A DNA stretch of 42,644 bases from an uncultured Planctomycetales bacterium (GCA_937889015.1 CALARR010000436.1:1-42644); one strand, 5' to 3'. Positions 26,035-35,245 are shown, numbered from the stretch's first letter. Numbers and translations are program-made. The notes: generated by a model not told the origin, from the sequence alone.

Positions 26035-28071
26035 CTACTTTGCGCCACTGAAGCTCAGCTTCTGCTGCCCTTGTGCATCCTTGTGGATCGTGACGGTGCC
26101 GACGATACGCTGGGCATTGCCCTCGACAGGCGGAGGGCTCTTGGTCTGCGGAGAGAACAGGCTGATCCGGACCGCATAGTCCCCTTGCATGTGGGCGGGG
26201 ATGGGGACGCGCACGGGACCGACCGTTTGTTTCGTGCCCAGCTTCCAACCGGTCGTAGGCGGATCGGGCCAGAGGGTCGCCCGGGTGATGATTGACTTTC
26301 CACCTCCGCCCAGCAACTGGATGGAATTCCAGTACTTCACCAGGCCGTTCTCGGCTGTTGCCTGAAGCGGCTGCCCCACATTCCACTCGACGCTGAATTC
26401 GGCAAACAGCTTTCCATCGTCGTCGCGCACCGGCTTGAACGACGCCACGGTCGGCCAGACCATTTCGTCGGGCCCGGGCATGCCGGCGCGGGCCTCGGCG
26501 ATCCGTTCGGCCACCACCTCGGCATAGGGATAGCCGGCATCGCGGAGCTGCGCGATGAGCCGCTGTTGCATGTCGGCCAGCACCGCCGCGCGATCCTGGT
26601 CCCCGGCCAGGTTCTTCACCTCCAACGGCCGCGAGTGACGGTCGTAGAGCTCGACGAACGGTTTGGGCTCACGACCGCTGGTATAGACCAGCTTCCAGTC
26701 GCGCGTGGCGAGCATGAACGTGTTCAGCATGATCGTCAGCACCTGCTCGCGGAACTCCGTCGTCTTTCCGTCCAGCAGCGCGCGGAAGCTCCGGCCGTCG
26801 ATTTGCGGCGGCGCCGCCAGCGCGCACAGGTCGAGCAGGGTCGGAAGCACGTCGATGCTCTGCACCATGGCTGCGCACCGCGCGTCGGGACGCACGACGC
26901 GGGGATAGCGAATGATGAAGGGAATGCGCATCAGTTCGTCGTAGCCCGACAAGAGTTTGTAGATGAACCCGTGGGCCGCCAGCATATCGCCGTGGTCGGT
27001 CGTGAAGACGATGATCGTGTCGTCGGTGATTCCCTCCGCGTCGAGCGCCGCCAGCACGCGGCCGACCCGCTCGTCGATGTAGGAGCAATAGCCCCAGTAG
27101 CGGGCAATGTAGTCGCGGTACTGGGCCTCGGTCCATTGGCCCGCCTTCCAGGCGTGCGCGTTGGCCCGCTGGATGCCGGGCTTGCCGGTCAGGTCGTCGC
27201 GGAAGTTCTCCGGCAGTGGCACCTGCTGCGGGTCGTACATCGTGTCCCACGGCTGAGGCGGGGCTACGGGAAGATGCGGCCCGTAAAAGCTCAGCACGAG
27301 GCAGAAAGGCTTGCTCCGATCGCGCTGGTAGCGAATGAACTCCTCGGCCTCGCGCGCCAGAAAGGCCACTTCGTGCTGCTCGGCCGGAATCTGGGAATAG
27401 ATGTGCGTCCCCTCAATGCCGCTGGGCGCCATATTGTGGTTGCCGACGCGCTGCTTGCGATCCAAGAACGTCCCCAACTCGACGCTGTGCAGATGAGCCT
27501 GGAATTGCTCCCAGCCGCCTACCCATTTGTCGAGGAACCCGCATTGCGGCTGGTCTTCACCCCCGCGCCACGGGCCAGTCTTCTCATAGGCGAAGCCCTG
27601 GGGATCAGCCACGCGGCGCAGCGACCACCGGTCTTTCGCCTCGCGCACATACATGTTCCCGCCCAGGTGCCACTTGCCCAAGAAGGCCGATTGGTAGCCC
27701 TGCGCGCGGGCAATGCTGCCCAGCGTCGGCACTTCGCCGCCGAGCACGATGTCGTTTGAAACCACGCCGTGGTGATGCGACCACTGCCCGGTCCAGAAGG
27801 ACGCGCGGGAGGGACTGCAGGCGAAGGCCGCGATGTGGAATTGCTCGAAACGCATGCCTTCGCGCGCCAGGCGGTCCAAATTGGGGGTCTTGATCTGCCG
27901 ATTGCCGTAAGCGCCGATCGTCGTCACCGGCTGCTGATCGGTCATGATGAAAACCACATTGGGGCGACTGGTCGGCGCGGCGGCCGAAGCGTCAGTCACC
28001 GGCAACCAGAACACGGTCCCGCAGCCGAGGGCGGCGCGCAGGAGACGCGTGACAAGGACACGGCGTTGCAT
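26035..28071 (-). CDS. Secreted sulfatase with C-terminal beta-domain
   Basis: A 678-residue enzyme. The start is ATG 28071 (MQRRVLVTRLLRAALG), preceded by GAAGG; the frame is open to 28227 but those codons overlap the upstream gene's 3' end. A signal peptide ends near residue 31. Catalytic marks are MTDQQ near residue 44, CSPSR with formylglycine Cys85, GKWHLGG, and TTDHGDML with the late metal ligands. This set places it with the choline-sulfatase/N-sulfoglucosamine-like S1 enzymes. The last 150 residues or so form an additional beta-rich domain (VEWNVGQPLQ onward) beyond the normal sulfatase end. It lies 104 bases after the GH51-like gene and is probably in its operon. A separate enzyme must make the formylglycine. 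Confidence 0.9.
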   Translation of the reverse strand: MQRRVLVTRLLRAALGCGTVFWLPVTDASAAAPTSRPNVVFIMTDQQPVTTIGAYGNRQIKTPNLDRLAREGMRFEQFHIAAFACSPSRASFWTGQWSHHHGVVSNDIVLGGEVPTLGSIARAQGYQSAFLGKWHLGGNMYVREAKDRWSLRRVADPQGFAYEKTGPWRGGEDQPQCGFLDKWVGGWEQFQAHLHSVELGTFLDRKQRVGNHNMAPSGIEGTHIYSQIPAEQHEVAFLAREAEEFIRYQRDRSKPFCLVLSFYGPHLPVAPPQPWDTMYDPQQVPLPENFRDDLTGKPGIQRANAHAWKAGQWTEAQYRDYIARYWGYCSYIDERVGRVLAALDAEGITDDTIIVFTTDHGDMLAAHGFIYKLLSGYDELMRIPFIIRYPRVVRPDARCAAMVQSIDVLPTLLDLCALAAPPQIDGRSFRALLDGKTTEFREQVLTIMLNTFMLATRDWKLVYTSGREPKPFVELYDRHSRPLEVKNLAGDQDRAAVLADMQQRLIAQLRDAGYPYAEVVAERIAEARAGMPGPDEMVWPTVASFKPVRDDDGKLFAEFSVEWNVGQPLQATAENGLVKYWNSIQLLGGGGKSIITRATLWPDPPTTGWKLGTKQTVGPVRVPIPAHMQGDYAVRISLFSPQTKSPPPVEGNAQRIVGTVTIHKDAQGQQKLSFSGAK

Positions 28072-28175
28072 GGTACAACCTTCTTTCATGATGCGGACGA
28101 TGTTGGTGCGGCCCGTGAGCCTTGCGCACACGTGATGGGACATACCACCAGGAGTGCGGCCAGGACAGCGGCCGA

Positions 28176-29660
28176 TCACTCGAAACCGACGTGCGTCAGG
28201 CTGTAGGGCGGCAAAGTGCATTTCCAAATTTCAGCCTTGCGCTCCATGTGAGGCTGCGAGACGCGGAAATGTCCGGCGTCGGGCTTGTCGGCCGACAGGC
28301 AGGTGGCGACGGCGTGGGTGGCGTCCTTGCCTAGCGCAATTCCCACTTCCTGCGGTCGGGATTGGGCCGACTTGTTCAGCAGGATCAGGTTCAGACGCTT
28401 GCCCTCGCATCCGGCCGCGGCGTAGATCTGGCTGCTGCTGGAGTTGCAGGCCAACAATTCGCTTCCCAGCTTGGATGCGAAAAGCTGAAGCACCTGGTAG
28501 GGCGGCTGCGGTTCATGGGTCTCATAATCCAGCAGCATAGGGAACGCTTGGGAGGGAAACCGCGTCGACCAGAAGTTGGCCATATCGACACCGCCATAGA
28601 GCCAGTTGCCCTGGAGTTCGGCCAGGATCAACGCGCTGCCGATGCCGCGCGTCTGGCGCTGCCGGCCCAGGTTCCATTCGGTGATCGCCAGCGGGATTCT
28701 ACGGTCCGGCAGTTCCTGGGCGAAGAGTTGCTTGATTTCGGCCATGTCGCCGGCGAAGGCCAGCGGTTTGGCGGCGAACTTATCGAACGTGCCGCCCCAG
28801 GGATAAATGTGAACCGTGGCAAAATCGAAGTCGCGGCCGGCCTGGCGAATCAGCGTGGGCCACCAGGCGTCGCCGCGGTCCTTGGGCGTCCTGGTTGCCA
28901 GTCTCTTCATCTCCTCTTCCCGCGCCTTCAAGGGCATGACCAGCAATCGCTGTCGCTCGCCGCCCGGCAGCCGGTCCATGAGCACGATGTGCTTGGCCTG
29001 CGGCGGACCAATCGCCCCAATTTGGATCGCCGGATCGACCCGCTTCATCGCCTGGGAGAATCGGCTCAGGAGACTGGCGTATTCCTGGGCGGTCATGGGG
29101 CGTCGCGGACAGTTGAGGAAGATCTCGTTGCCGATTTCCCAATACCGCACGCGATAGCCTCTCTGGCGGTTACAGTAATCGACCCACTCGGCCGCCTCGC
29201 GCAACCCGGCTTCCAGGTCGCCGGCGATGACGCCCGACTGGGCGTTGACGACCATCAGGGGCTCGGCCCCGACCTCGCGGCACCAGGCGATGAACTCGTC
29301 GGTGTCGGTAGTCTGCGGTCCTTCCGTCTTCGGATAGAGCGACGGGTCATCGAGGCGCTGGGTTTTCCAATGGTAGTTGTCAGCCACGGTTCCGCCCGGG
29401 AATCGCATGAAACCGCAGGGCAGTTCGCGCAGCCGCTTTGTGACCCGGCCATCGGCACGCACCGCGTCATCGTCGATCCAGAACAAGGCGTTCACGCCGT
29501 ATAACTTGCGATCGATGGAACGCAGCACACGCTCGGGCCGGACCGTGACGCGGCAGGGCTCGGGGGCTTCGGCGGCGGGACTCCCGACCGCCCCCGGCGC
29601 GACGGCCAACAGCGCGCCCAGGCACAGGACGAATCGGCGTGCGGAGAACATGGTCGACAT
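28176..29660 (-). CDS. Secreted alpha-L-arabinofuranosidase-like glycosidase (GH51-like)
   Basis: A 494-residue protein with a signal peptide (hydrophobic residues 9-27). It has a clan GH-A barrel: FMRFPGGTVADNYHWK near 85-99, acid/base Glu179 in RYWEIGNEIF, and nucleophile Glu328 in LAITEWNLG. The spacing and the RFPGG block are those of GH51 arabinofuranosidases; GH39 and GH79 enzymes are weaker alternatives. The C-terminal 90 residues form the usual beta-domain. The start at 29660 has GGGGA about 10 bases before it; ATG 29651 is a second option. The sulfatase follows on the same strand, suggesting that sulfate and arabinose (or a related furanose) are removed from the same glycan. Confidence 0.8.
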   Translation of the reverse strand: MSTMFSARRFVLCLGALLAVAPGAVGSPAAEAPEPCRVTVRPERVLRSIDRKLYGVNALFWIDDDAVRADGRVTKRLRELPCGFMRFPGGTVADNYHWKTQRLDDPSLYPKTEGPQTTDTDEFIAWCREVGAEPLMVVNAQSGVIAGDLEAGLREAAEWVDYCNRQRGYRVRYWEIGNEIFLNCPRRPMTAQEYASLLSRFSQAMKRVDPAIQIGAIGPPQAKHIVLMDRLPGGERQRLLVMPLKAREEEMKRLATRTPKDRGDAWWPTLIRQAGRDFDFATVHIYPWGGTFDKFAAKPLAFAGDMAEIKQLFAQELPDRRIPLAITEWNLGRQRQTRGIGSALILAELQGNWLYGGVDMANFWSTRFPSQAFPMLLDYETHEPQPPYQVLQLFASKLGSELLACNSSSSQIYAAAGCEGKRLNLILLNKSAQSRPQEVGIALGKDATHAVATCLSADKPDAGHFRVSQPHMERKAEIWKCTLPPYSLTHVGFE

Positions 29661-30017
29661 GGCGTCATTTCCCCGAGGCAGTGATCTTGCATGAACCCAA
29701 GGCGGTGCCGGCCGTCCATGCTACCAAGCAGCTTCTCGCCGCGTCCAGCGTTGATAGGGATTTGTCCGAGCGGCTGCCGAGTTGACAATGCAGCGCTGGC
29801 ACACGGCACCTGGAGCAGAGGCAGCCGATTCACGTCGAGCGGTCCAGCGGGAGAGCCCTGCCGGTCCGGATGGGAGCCGGAACCGACCCGCAGTTCTCCT
29901 TGTGAAGCCCGACGGCCGGTACGCCGCTGCCGGGCAATACCTATCTTTGTCCTGAGCGTGGGACGGATTCGGCTTCCGCGCGGCGGCCCCAGTCGAGCGG
30001 CCATCCTGGCGCGGCCC

Positions 30018-30045
30018 TTGTCAGGCCGGGCGCAGCCGGTATACT
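30018..30045 (+). promoter_or_regulatory. Sigma-70 promoter of the GntR-sialidase operon
   Basis: TTGTCA at 30018-30023 and TATACT at 30040-30045 are 16 bases apart. The -10 overlaps the operator palindrome, leaving a leader of about 40 bases before ATG 30093. Confidence 0.55.
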
Positions 30046-30055
30046 GGTATACCGG
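30036..30055. promoter_or_regulatory. GntR operator palindrome overlapping the promoter
   Basis: CCGGTATAC at 30036-30044 and GTATACCGG at 30047-30055 form a perfect 9-bp inverted repeat around TG. It contains the GGTATACC core that FadR/VanR-type GntR regulators often bind. It covers the -10 element, so binding should block transcription of the regulator itself. Confidence 0.65.
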
Positions 30056-30092
30056 TTTGCCCCTCCACCGCTCCAGTTCGGCTCTACTGCCC

Positions 30093-30914
30093 ATGACCGC
30101 CACGCCCTCCTTGAGCGATACCGCGTATAAGTACATTCAGCAGAAGCTGTTGCATGCCCAGCTTCCCGCCGGAGCCAAGATCTCGGAGCATGCCTTGTCG
30201 CGGGAGATCGGCATCAGCCGCACGCCGATTCGTGAGGCCATCCGCCGCTTGGAGTCGGAAGGCGTCCTGTCGCAGGTGGCCTCCAAGGGCACGTATGTCG
30301 CGCGCCACGACCGGACGGAGTTGGTCGATCTGTACGAAGTCCGCATGGCCCTGGAACGGTCTGCCGTGCGCAGGGCGATCCGCCGCATTCGGCCGGCAGA
30401 AGCAAGCGAGCTGCAGCGGCTATGTGACCAGATGCGCGCTGCGGCGCGTGCCTTTCGCGACTCGGGCCTGGCGGTGATGGACGGCGCGCCGCTGCGCACG
30501 TATCTCACCGCCGATCTCGCGTTTCACCTGTTGTTGTTGCGGATTGCCGGCAATCGCTACGCGGCCAAGATCATCGGTGACGTGCACTTCCGCACGGCTA
30601 TGTTTGGCTATCGCAGCCATGACCGGAACCTGCGCCATGTGGCCCGGACATGGCTTGCGCACGCACGCGCGGCGCTAGCCATTCGCCGCGGCGATCGCCG
30701 CCTGGCGCAGCGCTGGCTGCTGCGTCACATCCGCAGCAGTCTGCGCGACGCGCTGCAATCGTTCGACGGCCGGCAAGGGGCGGTCCCAGCGGCAGCGCCG
30801 GCTGGGTTTGCCGCCACGATGGAGGCCCTGATTGTGCGCGCGCAGCGCTGGCCGCCGCGTGCGCGTTTGCGTTGTGCCGGCGGTTCGCCGCCCTCGGTGC
30901 ATACGCCGAGTTGA
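30093..30914 (+). CDS. GntR-family regulator (FadR/FCD type)
   Basis: A 273-residue transcription factor. The N-terminal winged helix has KISEHALSREIGISRTPIREAIRRLESEGVL, the GntR signature, at about residues 27-58. The C-terminal FCD helical domain includes VDLYEVRMALERSAVRRA and DLAFHLLLLRIAGN with a likely Asp-His metal or ligand site. I start at ATG 30093; the frame extends 5' through the operator, which rules out the longer form. The last 35 residues are Ala/Arg/Pro-rich and unlike the family, so the functional end may be nearer residue 235. It is followed 20 bases later by the tandem sialidase-fold gene and probably controls that gene and itself. The effector could be a sugar acid. Confidence 0.88.
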   Translation: MTATPSLSDTAYKYIQQKLLHAQLPAGAKISEHALSREIGISRTPIREAIRRLESEGVLSQVASKGTYVARHDRTELVDLYEVRMALERSAVRRAIRRIRPAEASELQRLCDQMRAAARAFRDSGLAVMDGAPLRTYLTADLAFHLLLLRIAGNRYAAKIIGDVHFRTAMFGYRSHDRNLRHVARTWLAHARAALAIRRGDRRLAQRWLLRHIRSSLRDALQSFDGRQGAVPAAAPAGFAATMEALIVRAQRWPPRARLRCAGGSPPSVHTPS

Positions 30915-30934
30915 GTTTCCCCTGAAGCAAACCC

Positions 30935-33256
30935 ATGAGACCCATCATGAAGCTGGTCACCACCGCTGCCGCGATCGTGCTCTGTTACAGCCAACTCCTC
31001 GCTGCCGAGTCCGGTGAGTGCTCCTTGCCGCGGTCCATCCTCGACCTGGCGCTGGAAGCGCCCCAGATCAACACGCACCCCGGGCCCGAATATGCCGACC
31101 AGGTCCGGATGGGCAATATGATCATCGGCATCGACCGCACGCCGAAGGGGCGATTGTGGGCCTGCTGGGTGGGCAACGGAGACAATCCCAACGGGTTCTT
31201 CATGCTCGCCACCAGCGACGACAACGGCAAGACCTGGTCCAAACCGCGCGTGGTCATCGATCCCACGGATCCGCCCAATGCGCCCCAGCGCCGGGCGCTG
31301 GTCGGCAACCTGTGGACCGATCCACTGGGGCGCTTGTGGTGCTTCTTCGATCAGAGCCTGGGGTACTTTGACGGGCGCTGCGGCGACTGGTACATCCGCT
31401 GCGACAACCCCGACGCCGCGTCGCCCCAGTGGACCAGGCCAGTGCGTTTCGCCGACGGCTGCACGCTCAACAAGCCTACGGTGCTCAGCAGCGGCGAATG
31501 GCTGCTGCCCGTGTCCTTGTGGCCACGTGAGCGCATCGGGCCGGCGGTTCTGACCTATGCGCACCGCGACTTGGACCCCATGCGCATGGCGCACGTATAC
31601 GTTTCCACGGATCAAGGACGGACGTGGGTGCGGCGCGGTGGCGTGGCCTTCCCGGACACGGCCTTCGACGAGCATATGATCGTCGAGCGCAACGACGGCA
31701 GCCTGTGGATGCTGGCGCGCACCAGGTCCGGCATCAGCGAGAGCGTCTCCAGAGACAAGGGCGCCACCTGGAGCGCGCCACAGCCGTCGGCGATCCAGAA
31801 CTGCAGCGCGCGGTTCTTCGTTCGCCGCCTGGCCTCGGGCAAACTGCTGCTGGTGAAAAATGGGCCGATCGACGTGCGCCTGCCGCGCCGTTCGAGCATG
31901 ACGGCTTTCCTTTCGGACGACGACGGGCGCACGTGGGGCAAGGGACTGTTGCTGGACGACCGCGCGCTGGTGTCCTATCCCGACGGTTTCCAATCGCCCG
32001 ACGGCACGATCTATATCCTCTACGATTGGAACCGGCACACCGACGCCGAGATCCTGCTGGTCAAGTTCACGGAAGAGGACATTCGCCAGCAGCGGAAGAT
32101 CGTGCGGACCGTGGTCAACAAGGCCCACGCGCCCCACTTGCCCAAGTCGATCGTCCCCGATCCGCGTTGGACGGCCCAGGCGGCCGAGGATGCCAAGCAG
32201 GACTTCACCAGCATTGCCTACGACGGCGTGACGCCGAACAAGATGGTCTGCGACACCACGCTCCGCGAACTGCCCGACGGCTCGTGGATCCTGTTCATTC
32301 TGGCTGGCGGCGATACCGAGCCCTCGCCGCTGAATTACACCGGCGTGACGCGGAGCCAGGACCGGGGCAAGACCTGGACCGCGCTGGCGCGTTTCGACGT
32401 GGGATTTCCCCGGGAAGGCAAGACCATTGGCCAGGGCCCGACGGAACTGATGATTCTCGGCAACCGGGCCACGCTGTTCTTCTCCACGCACTCCAAACAT
32501 TGGGCCAACGACTGGCGCTCCTGGAGCCTGTACAGCGACGACAGTTTCCGCACGTGGAGCCAGCCGGCGGAAGTCCCGGGCCGATTGCAGAACCGCACCT
32601 TCATCCGCAACCACATCGTCACCGAGGATGGCCGCATTGTGCTGCCTTTTCAACACTACATTGGCCCCGAGGACCAGCAGGACCGGCCGCCGCTGGAGCG
32701 CGATTTCACTAATCCACGCAACGGTGTGCTCATCAGCAGCGACCGCGGCCAGACCTGGACCGAGCACGGCGACATCCGGCTGACGCCCCACGATCGCTAT
32801 TTCGGCTGGGCCGAAAACAACATCGTGGCACTGGGCCGGAAGCGGATGGTGATGCTGATCCGGGCCGACCGGCTGGGCGGAGTGCTGTTCCGCGCCGAAT
32901 CCAAGGATGGCGGCCAGACCTGGCCCGAGTATGCCAGCGTGACCGAGATTCCCAACCCGGGCAGCAAGGCCACGCTGTACAGTCTGGGCGGCAACGCGGT
33001 GGCATTGCTGCACAATCCCAACAGCAAGCACCGCAGCCCCATGGCCCTGTGGATCAGCTTCGACGGCATGCAGACCTGGCCCTACCAGCGCGTGCTGCAG
33101 AAGGAGTCGTGCGACGGGCCCAAGGGGCGCATGAACTACCCGGACGGCTTCGTGAGCCGGGACCGGCAGTGGCTGCACTTCGCTTTCGACGACAACCGGC
33201 ACCGCGCCGTACACTACTCGGCGAAGCTCCCCCCCTTGCCGGCCGAGACGCGTTGA
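30935..33256 (+). CDS. Tandem sialidase-fold (BNR/Asp-box) secreted protein
   Basis: A 773-residue exported protein (signal peptide residues 1-24; ATG 30947 is an alternative start). It carries about nine Asp-box repeats, among them SDDNGKTW, STDQGRTW, SRDKGATW, SDDDGRTW, SQDRGKTW, SSDRGQTW and SKDGGQTW. These fall into two sets, about residues 40-390 and 400-770, so two six-bladed propellers in a row are likely. The canonical YRIP arginine block and the sialidase Tyr/Glu pair are not obvious, so true sialidase activity is doubtful; ulosonic or uronic acid cleavage, or binding, are alternatives. It lies directly behind the GntR gene. A 7-bp-arm inverted repeat at 33297-33319 follows the stop. 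Confidence 0.75.
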   Translation: MRPIMKLVTTAAAIVLCYSQLLAAESGECSLPRSILDLALEAPQINTHPGPEYADQVRMGNMIIGIDRTPKGRLWACWVGNGDNPNGFFMLATSDDNGKTWSKPRVVIDPTDPPNAPQRRALVGNLWTDPLGRLWCFFDQSLGYFDGRCGDWYIRCDNPDAASPQWTRPVRFADGCTLNKPTVLSSGEWLLPVSLWPRERIGPAVLTYAHRDLDPMRMAHVYVSTDQGRTWVRRGGVAFPDTAFDEHMIVERNDGSLWMLARTRSGISESVSRDKGATWSAPQPSAIQNCSARFFVRRLASGKLLLVKNGPIDVRLPRRSSMTAFLSDDDGRTWGKGLLLDDRALVSYPDGFQSPDGTIYILYDWNRHTDAEILLVKFTEEDIRQQRKIVRTVVNKAHAPHLPKSIVPDPRWTAQAAEDAKQDFTSIAYDGVTPNKMVCDTTLRELPDGSWILFILAGGDTEPSPLNYTGVTRSQDRGKTWTALARFDVGFPREGKTIGQGPTELMILGNRATLFFSTHSKHWANDWRSWSLYSDDSFRTWSQPAEVPGRLQNRTFIRNHIVTEDGRIVLPFQHYIGPEDQQDRPPLERDFTNPRNGVLISSDRGQTWTEHGDIRLTPHDRYFGWAENNIVALGRKRMVMLIRADRLGGVLFRAESKDGGQTWPEYASVTEIPNPGSKATLYSLGGNAVALLHNPNSKHRSPMALWISFDGMQTWPYQRVLQKESCDGPKGRMNYPDGFVSRDRQWLHFAFDDNRHRAVHYSAKLPPLPAETR

Positions 33257-33296
33257 TGGATGCCGGCGCAGTGCATGATCGCTGTACCGTGTTGTC

Positions 33297-33319
33297 TTGA
33301 CCGCCTGTTGGTCGGTCAA
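33297..33319. terminator. Inverted repeat after the tandem sialidase-fold gene
   Basis: TTGACCG at 33297-33303 pairs with CGGTCAA at 33313-33319 across nine bases, 40 bases after the stop codon. No T-run follows, so a terminator role is only a guess; it could also be an operator. Confidence 0.3.
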
Positions 33320-33378
33320 ACGCATCACAAGTGCAGAGATCCGCTACAATAGAGAGAGCATCCGAGGCGTCATAGCGC

Positions 33379-33585
33379 ATGGAATGGCGTTACGGCCTGG
33401 CCGCTCACAAGGTCATTGCCCTGGATGCCGGGCATGTGTGCCAGAACCTGTACCTGGCCCGCCATGCGATCGGCGCAGGCACGTGCGCGGTGGCCGCCTA
33501 TGACCAGCAGCGGCTGGATCAACTGCTGGGCGTGGACGGCGAAGAGGAGTACGCGATCTACCTGGCCCCGGTGGGTAAGGTGTAG
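33379..33585 (+). pseudogene. C-terminal relic of a SagB-type nitroreductase
   Basis: The 68 codons encode WRYGLAAHKVIALDAGHV, QNLYLARHAIGAGTCAVAAYD and a final LAPVGKV. This is the characteristic C-terminus of SagB/ThcOx-type FMN dehydrogenases, where it supplies part of the flavin and dimer surface. The rest of the protein, usually about 200 residues, is absent: TAG lies two codons before ATG 33379, and no matching sequence appears in other upstream frames. The similarity is good to the last residue, so the truncation looks recent. It lies between the sialidase-fold gene and the oxidoreductase operon. A short expressed peptide cannot be excluded, since TACAAT occurs at 33345-33350. Confidence 0.7.
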
Positions 33586-33928
33586 CCGAGGCGCTCCCCA
33601 ACTTTGATCCAAGTTGAAGGTTAGCCAACAGGCACACACACCACACCGCTTTCGGTGGCCACGGGCAGTACAGCTACGGCATTGTCTTTCCGGCCCCCAA
33701 TAGCCCTCGTCACAGCCTTTTCCCGGCGATTCTGGGCAGCAGTTCCCGTTGTGGCATCCGGGCTCTTGCTGCGCGCGTGCCAATGCGTTATGCATAGGGT
33801 TGCCGCCGGCGCGCCCATGGTCGTGTTGGCCGATTCCGGTGCAGATCACGATCGCTGTGCCCTGCGGTTGGTGCGCAACTACGGACGAACCCAGGCACGG
33901 TGGAGCCTTTCTCAAGCGGGGGGGAACC
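33586..33928. other. Intergenic region before the oxidoreductase operon
   Basis: About 340 bases without a supported gene. A small inverted repeat, CAACTT-TGATCC-AAGTTG, lies at 33599-33616 just after the nitroreductase relic. GGGGGGGAA precedes the next ATG. I did not find a convincing promoter. Confidence 0.5.
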
Positions 33929-35245
33929 ATGAGTGATCGAATGACTCGACGTGCGTTTTCCAAGGCGAGCGTGGCGGCGACGTTGGGACTTTCCGCCCTG
34001 CAAGCGACCAAGGTTCAGGGCGCAAACGATCGCGTGCGACTGGGGGTGATCGGCACGGGCAACCGCGGTTGCCAGGTGATGGACTTCTTTCTGAAACACG
34101 CCGACGTCGAAGTGCCCGCCCTGTGCGACGTCTCGCGCTCGATTGTAGATGCGGCCAACGCCAAGCACCTCGGCGGCAAGGCCGAGGTCTACAGCGACTT
34201 CCGCAAGATCATCGATCGCAAGGACATCGACGCCGTGCTGATCGCCACGCCCGATCATTGGCACGCCATCCAGACCGTCATGGCCTGCAATGCGGGCAAA
34301 GACGTGTACTGCGAAAAGCCTTTGTCGAAGACGATCCACGAAGGGCGGCGCATGGTCGAAGCGGCCCGGCGCAACAAGCGCGTGGTACAAATGGGCACGC
34401 ACCGGCGTTCCGGCGAGGCATATATCGAGGCCGCCAAGCTGATCGCCTCGGGCAAGCTGGGCAAGATCACCGTGGCGCGCGCCTTCGACACCACGAACAT
34501 GTATCCGCTGGGGATCGGCAAGGCGGGGCCCAGCGATCCGCCCGCCGATTTGGACTGGGACATGTGGTTGGGGCCGCGGCCGATGCGTCAATACCAGGCG
34601 ACGATCACGCCCTTCAAGTTCCGCTGGTGGGATCTGTATGCTACGCGGTTTGCCGACAACGGAGTCCACTTTCTGGATCTGATGCGGTGGCTGACCGGCG
34701 ACGAACTGGGGCCGACGCGGATTTCGGCCCTCGGCGGCCGCTTCGCCGTAGAGGACGACCGGACCATTCCCGACGTGATGGAAGGCCTGTTCCAGTTCGC
34801 GTCCGGCCGTCTGTTGAGCTTCGCGCAGTACGAGACCAGCGGCAATCGGGCCATGCCGCGGCCGGCACTGGCTGAGTATCGCGGGACGCTGGGGGCTCTG
34901 TATGCCAACGACAACTCGTTTGAGGTCTTGACCGAGCGCGGGGGCCGGTATCAAGACGATCGCACGCCGCGCGCCGAGTCCGTCACGCGCCAATTCAAGG
35001 AAGGCTACGGCCAGCACGTGCGCGACCATACGCGCAACTTCCTGGACTGCATGAAATCGCGCGCCAAGCCCAATGCTGACGTGGAGATCGGCCACCGCTC
35101 GACGAGCATGGCCCTGTTGGCCAATATCTCGCTGGCCACCGAATCGACCATCCACTGGGACCCGCAGCGCGAGCTTGTGACCAACAACGCGGAGGCCAAC
35201 AAGCTGCTGCACTACGAGTATCGCAAGCCATGGACGCTGGACTGA
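33929..35245 (+). CDS. Tat-exported Gfo/Idh/MocA-family oxidoreductase
   Basis: A 438-residue NAD(P)-dependent oxidoreductase. The N-terminus MSDRMTRRAFSKASVAATLG is a twin-arginine type export signal. The Rossmann nucleotide site is RLGVIGTGNRGCQ near residue 37; DAVLIATPDHWHA and the catalytic-domain EKPLSKTIHEG follow, and NGVHFLDLMRWL lies in the C-terminal domain. Planctomycetes carry many such proteins, acting on sugars and inositols outside or in the periplasm-like space. ATG 33929 starts the frame after a G-rich stretch. The esterase and two BNR genes follow on the same strand with gaps of 84-91 bases, so an operon is likely. The substrate is unknown. Confidence 0.9.
   Translation: MSDRMTRRAFSKASVAATLGLSALQATKVQGANDRVRLGVIGTGNRGCQVMDFFLKHADVEVPALCDVSRSIVDAANAKHLGGKAEVYSDFRKIIDRKDIDAVLIATPDHWHAIQTVMACNAGKDVYCEKPLSKTIHEGRRMVEAARRNKRVVQMGTHRRSGEAYIEAAKLIASGKLGKITVARAFDTTNMYPLGIGKAGPSDPPADLDWDMWLGPRPMRQYQATITPFKFRWWDLYATRFADNGVHFLDLMRWLTGDELGPTRISALGGRFAVEDDRTIPDVMEGLFQFASGRLLSFAQYETSGNRAMPRPALAEYRGTLGALYANDNSFEVLTERGGRYQDDRTPRAESVTRQFKEGYGQHVRDHTRNFLDCMKSRAKPNADVEIGHRSTSMALLANISLATESTIHWDPQRELVTNNAEANKLLHYEYRKPWTLD

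Larger units (their letters stand above)
29661..30092. other. Divergent intergenic region, GH51-like gene / GntR gene
   Basis: About 430 bases. The plus-strand frame through it is open but its composition is not protein-like. Near the right end are the promoter (30018-30045) and overlapping operator (30036-30055) of the GntR gene. I could not place a promoter for the minus-strand genes. Confidence 0.6.

Noticed and set aside
30725..33328. 867-codon open frame antisense to the tandem sialidase-fold gene
   Set aside because: Composition is typical of an antisense shadow in GC-rich coding DNA; the plus-strand frame has clear Asp-boxes.
33345..33350. TACAAT as a -10 promoter before the nitroreductase relic
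   Set aside because: No -35 element is found at 16-18 bases, so the match may be chance.
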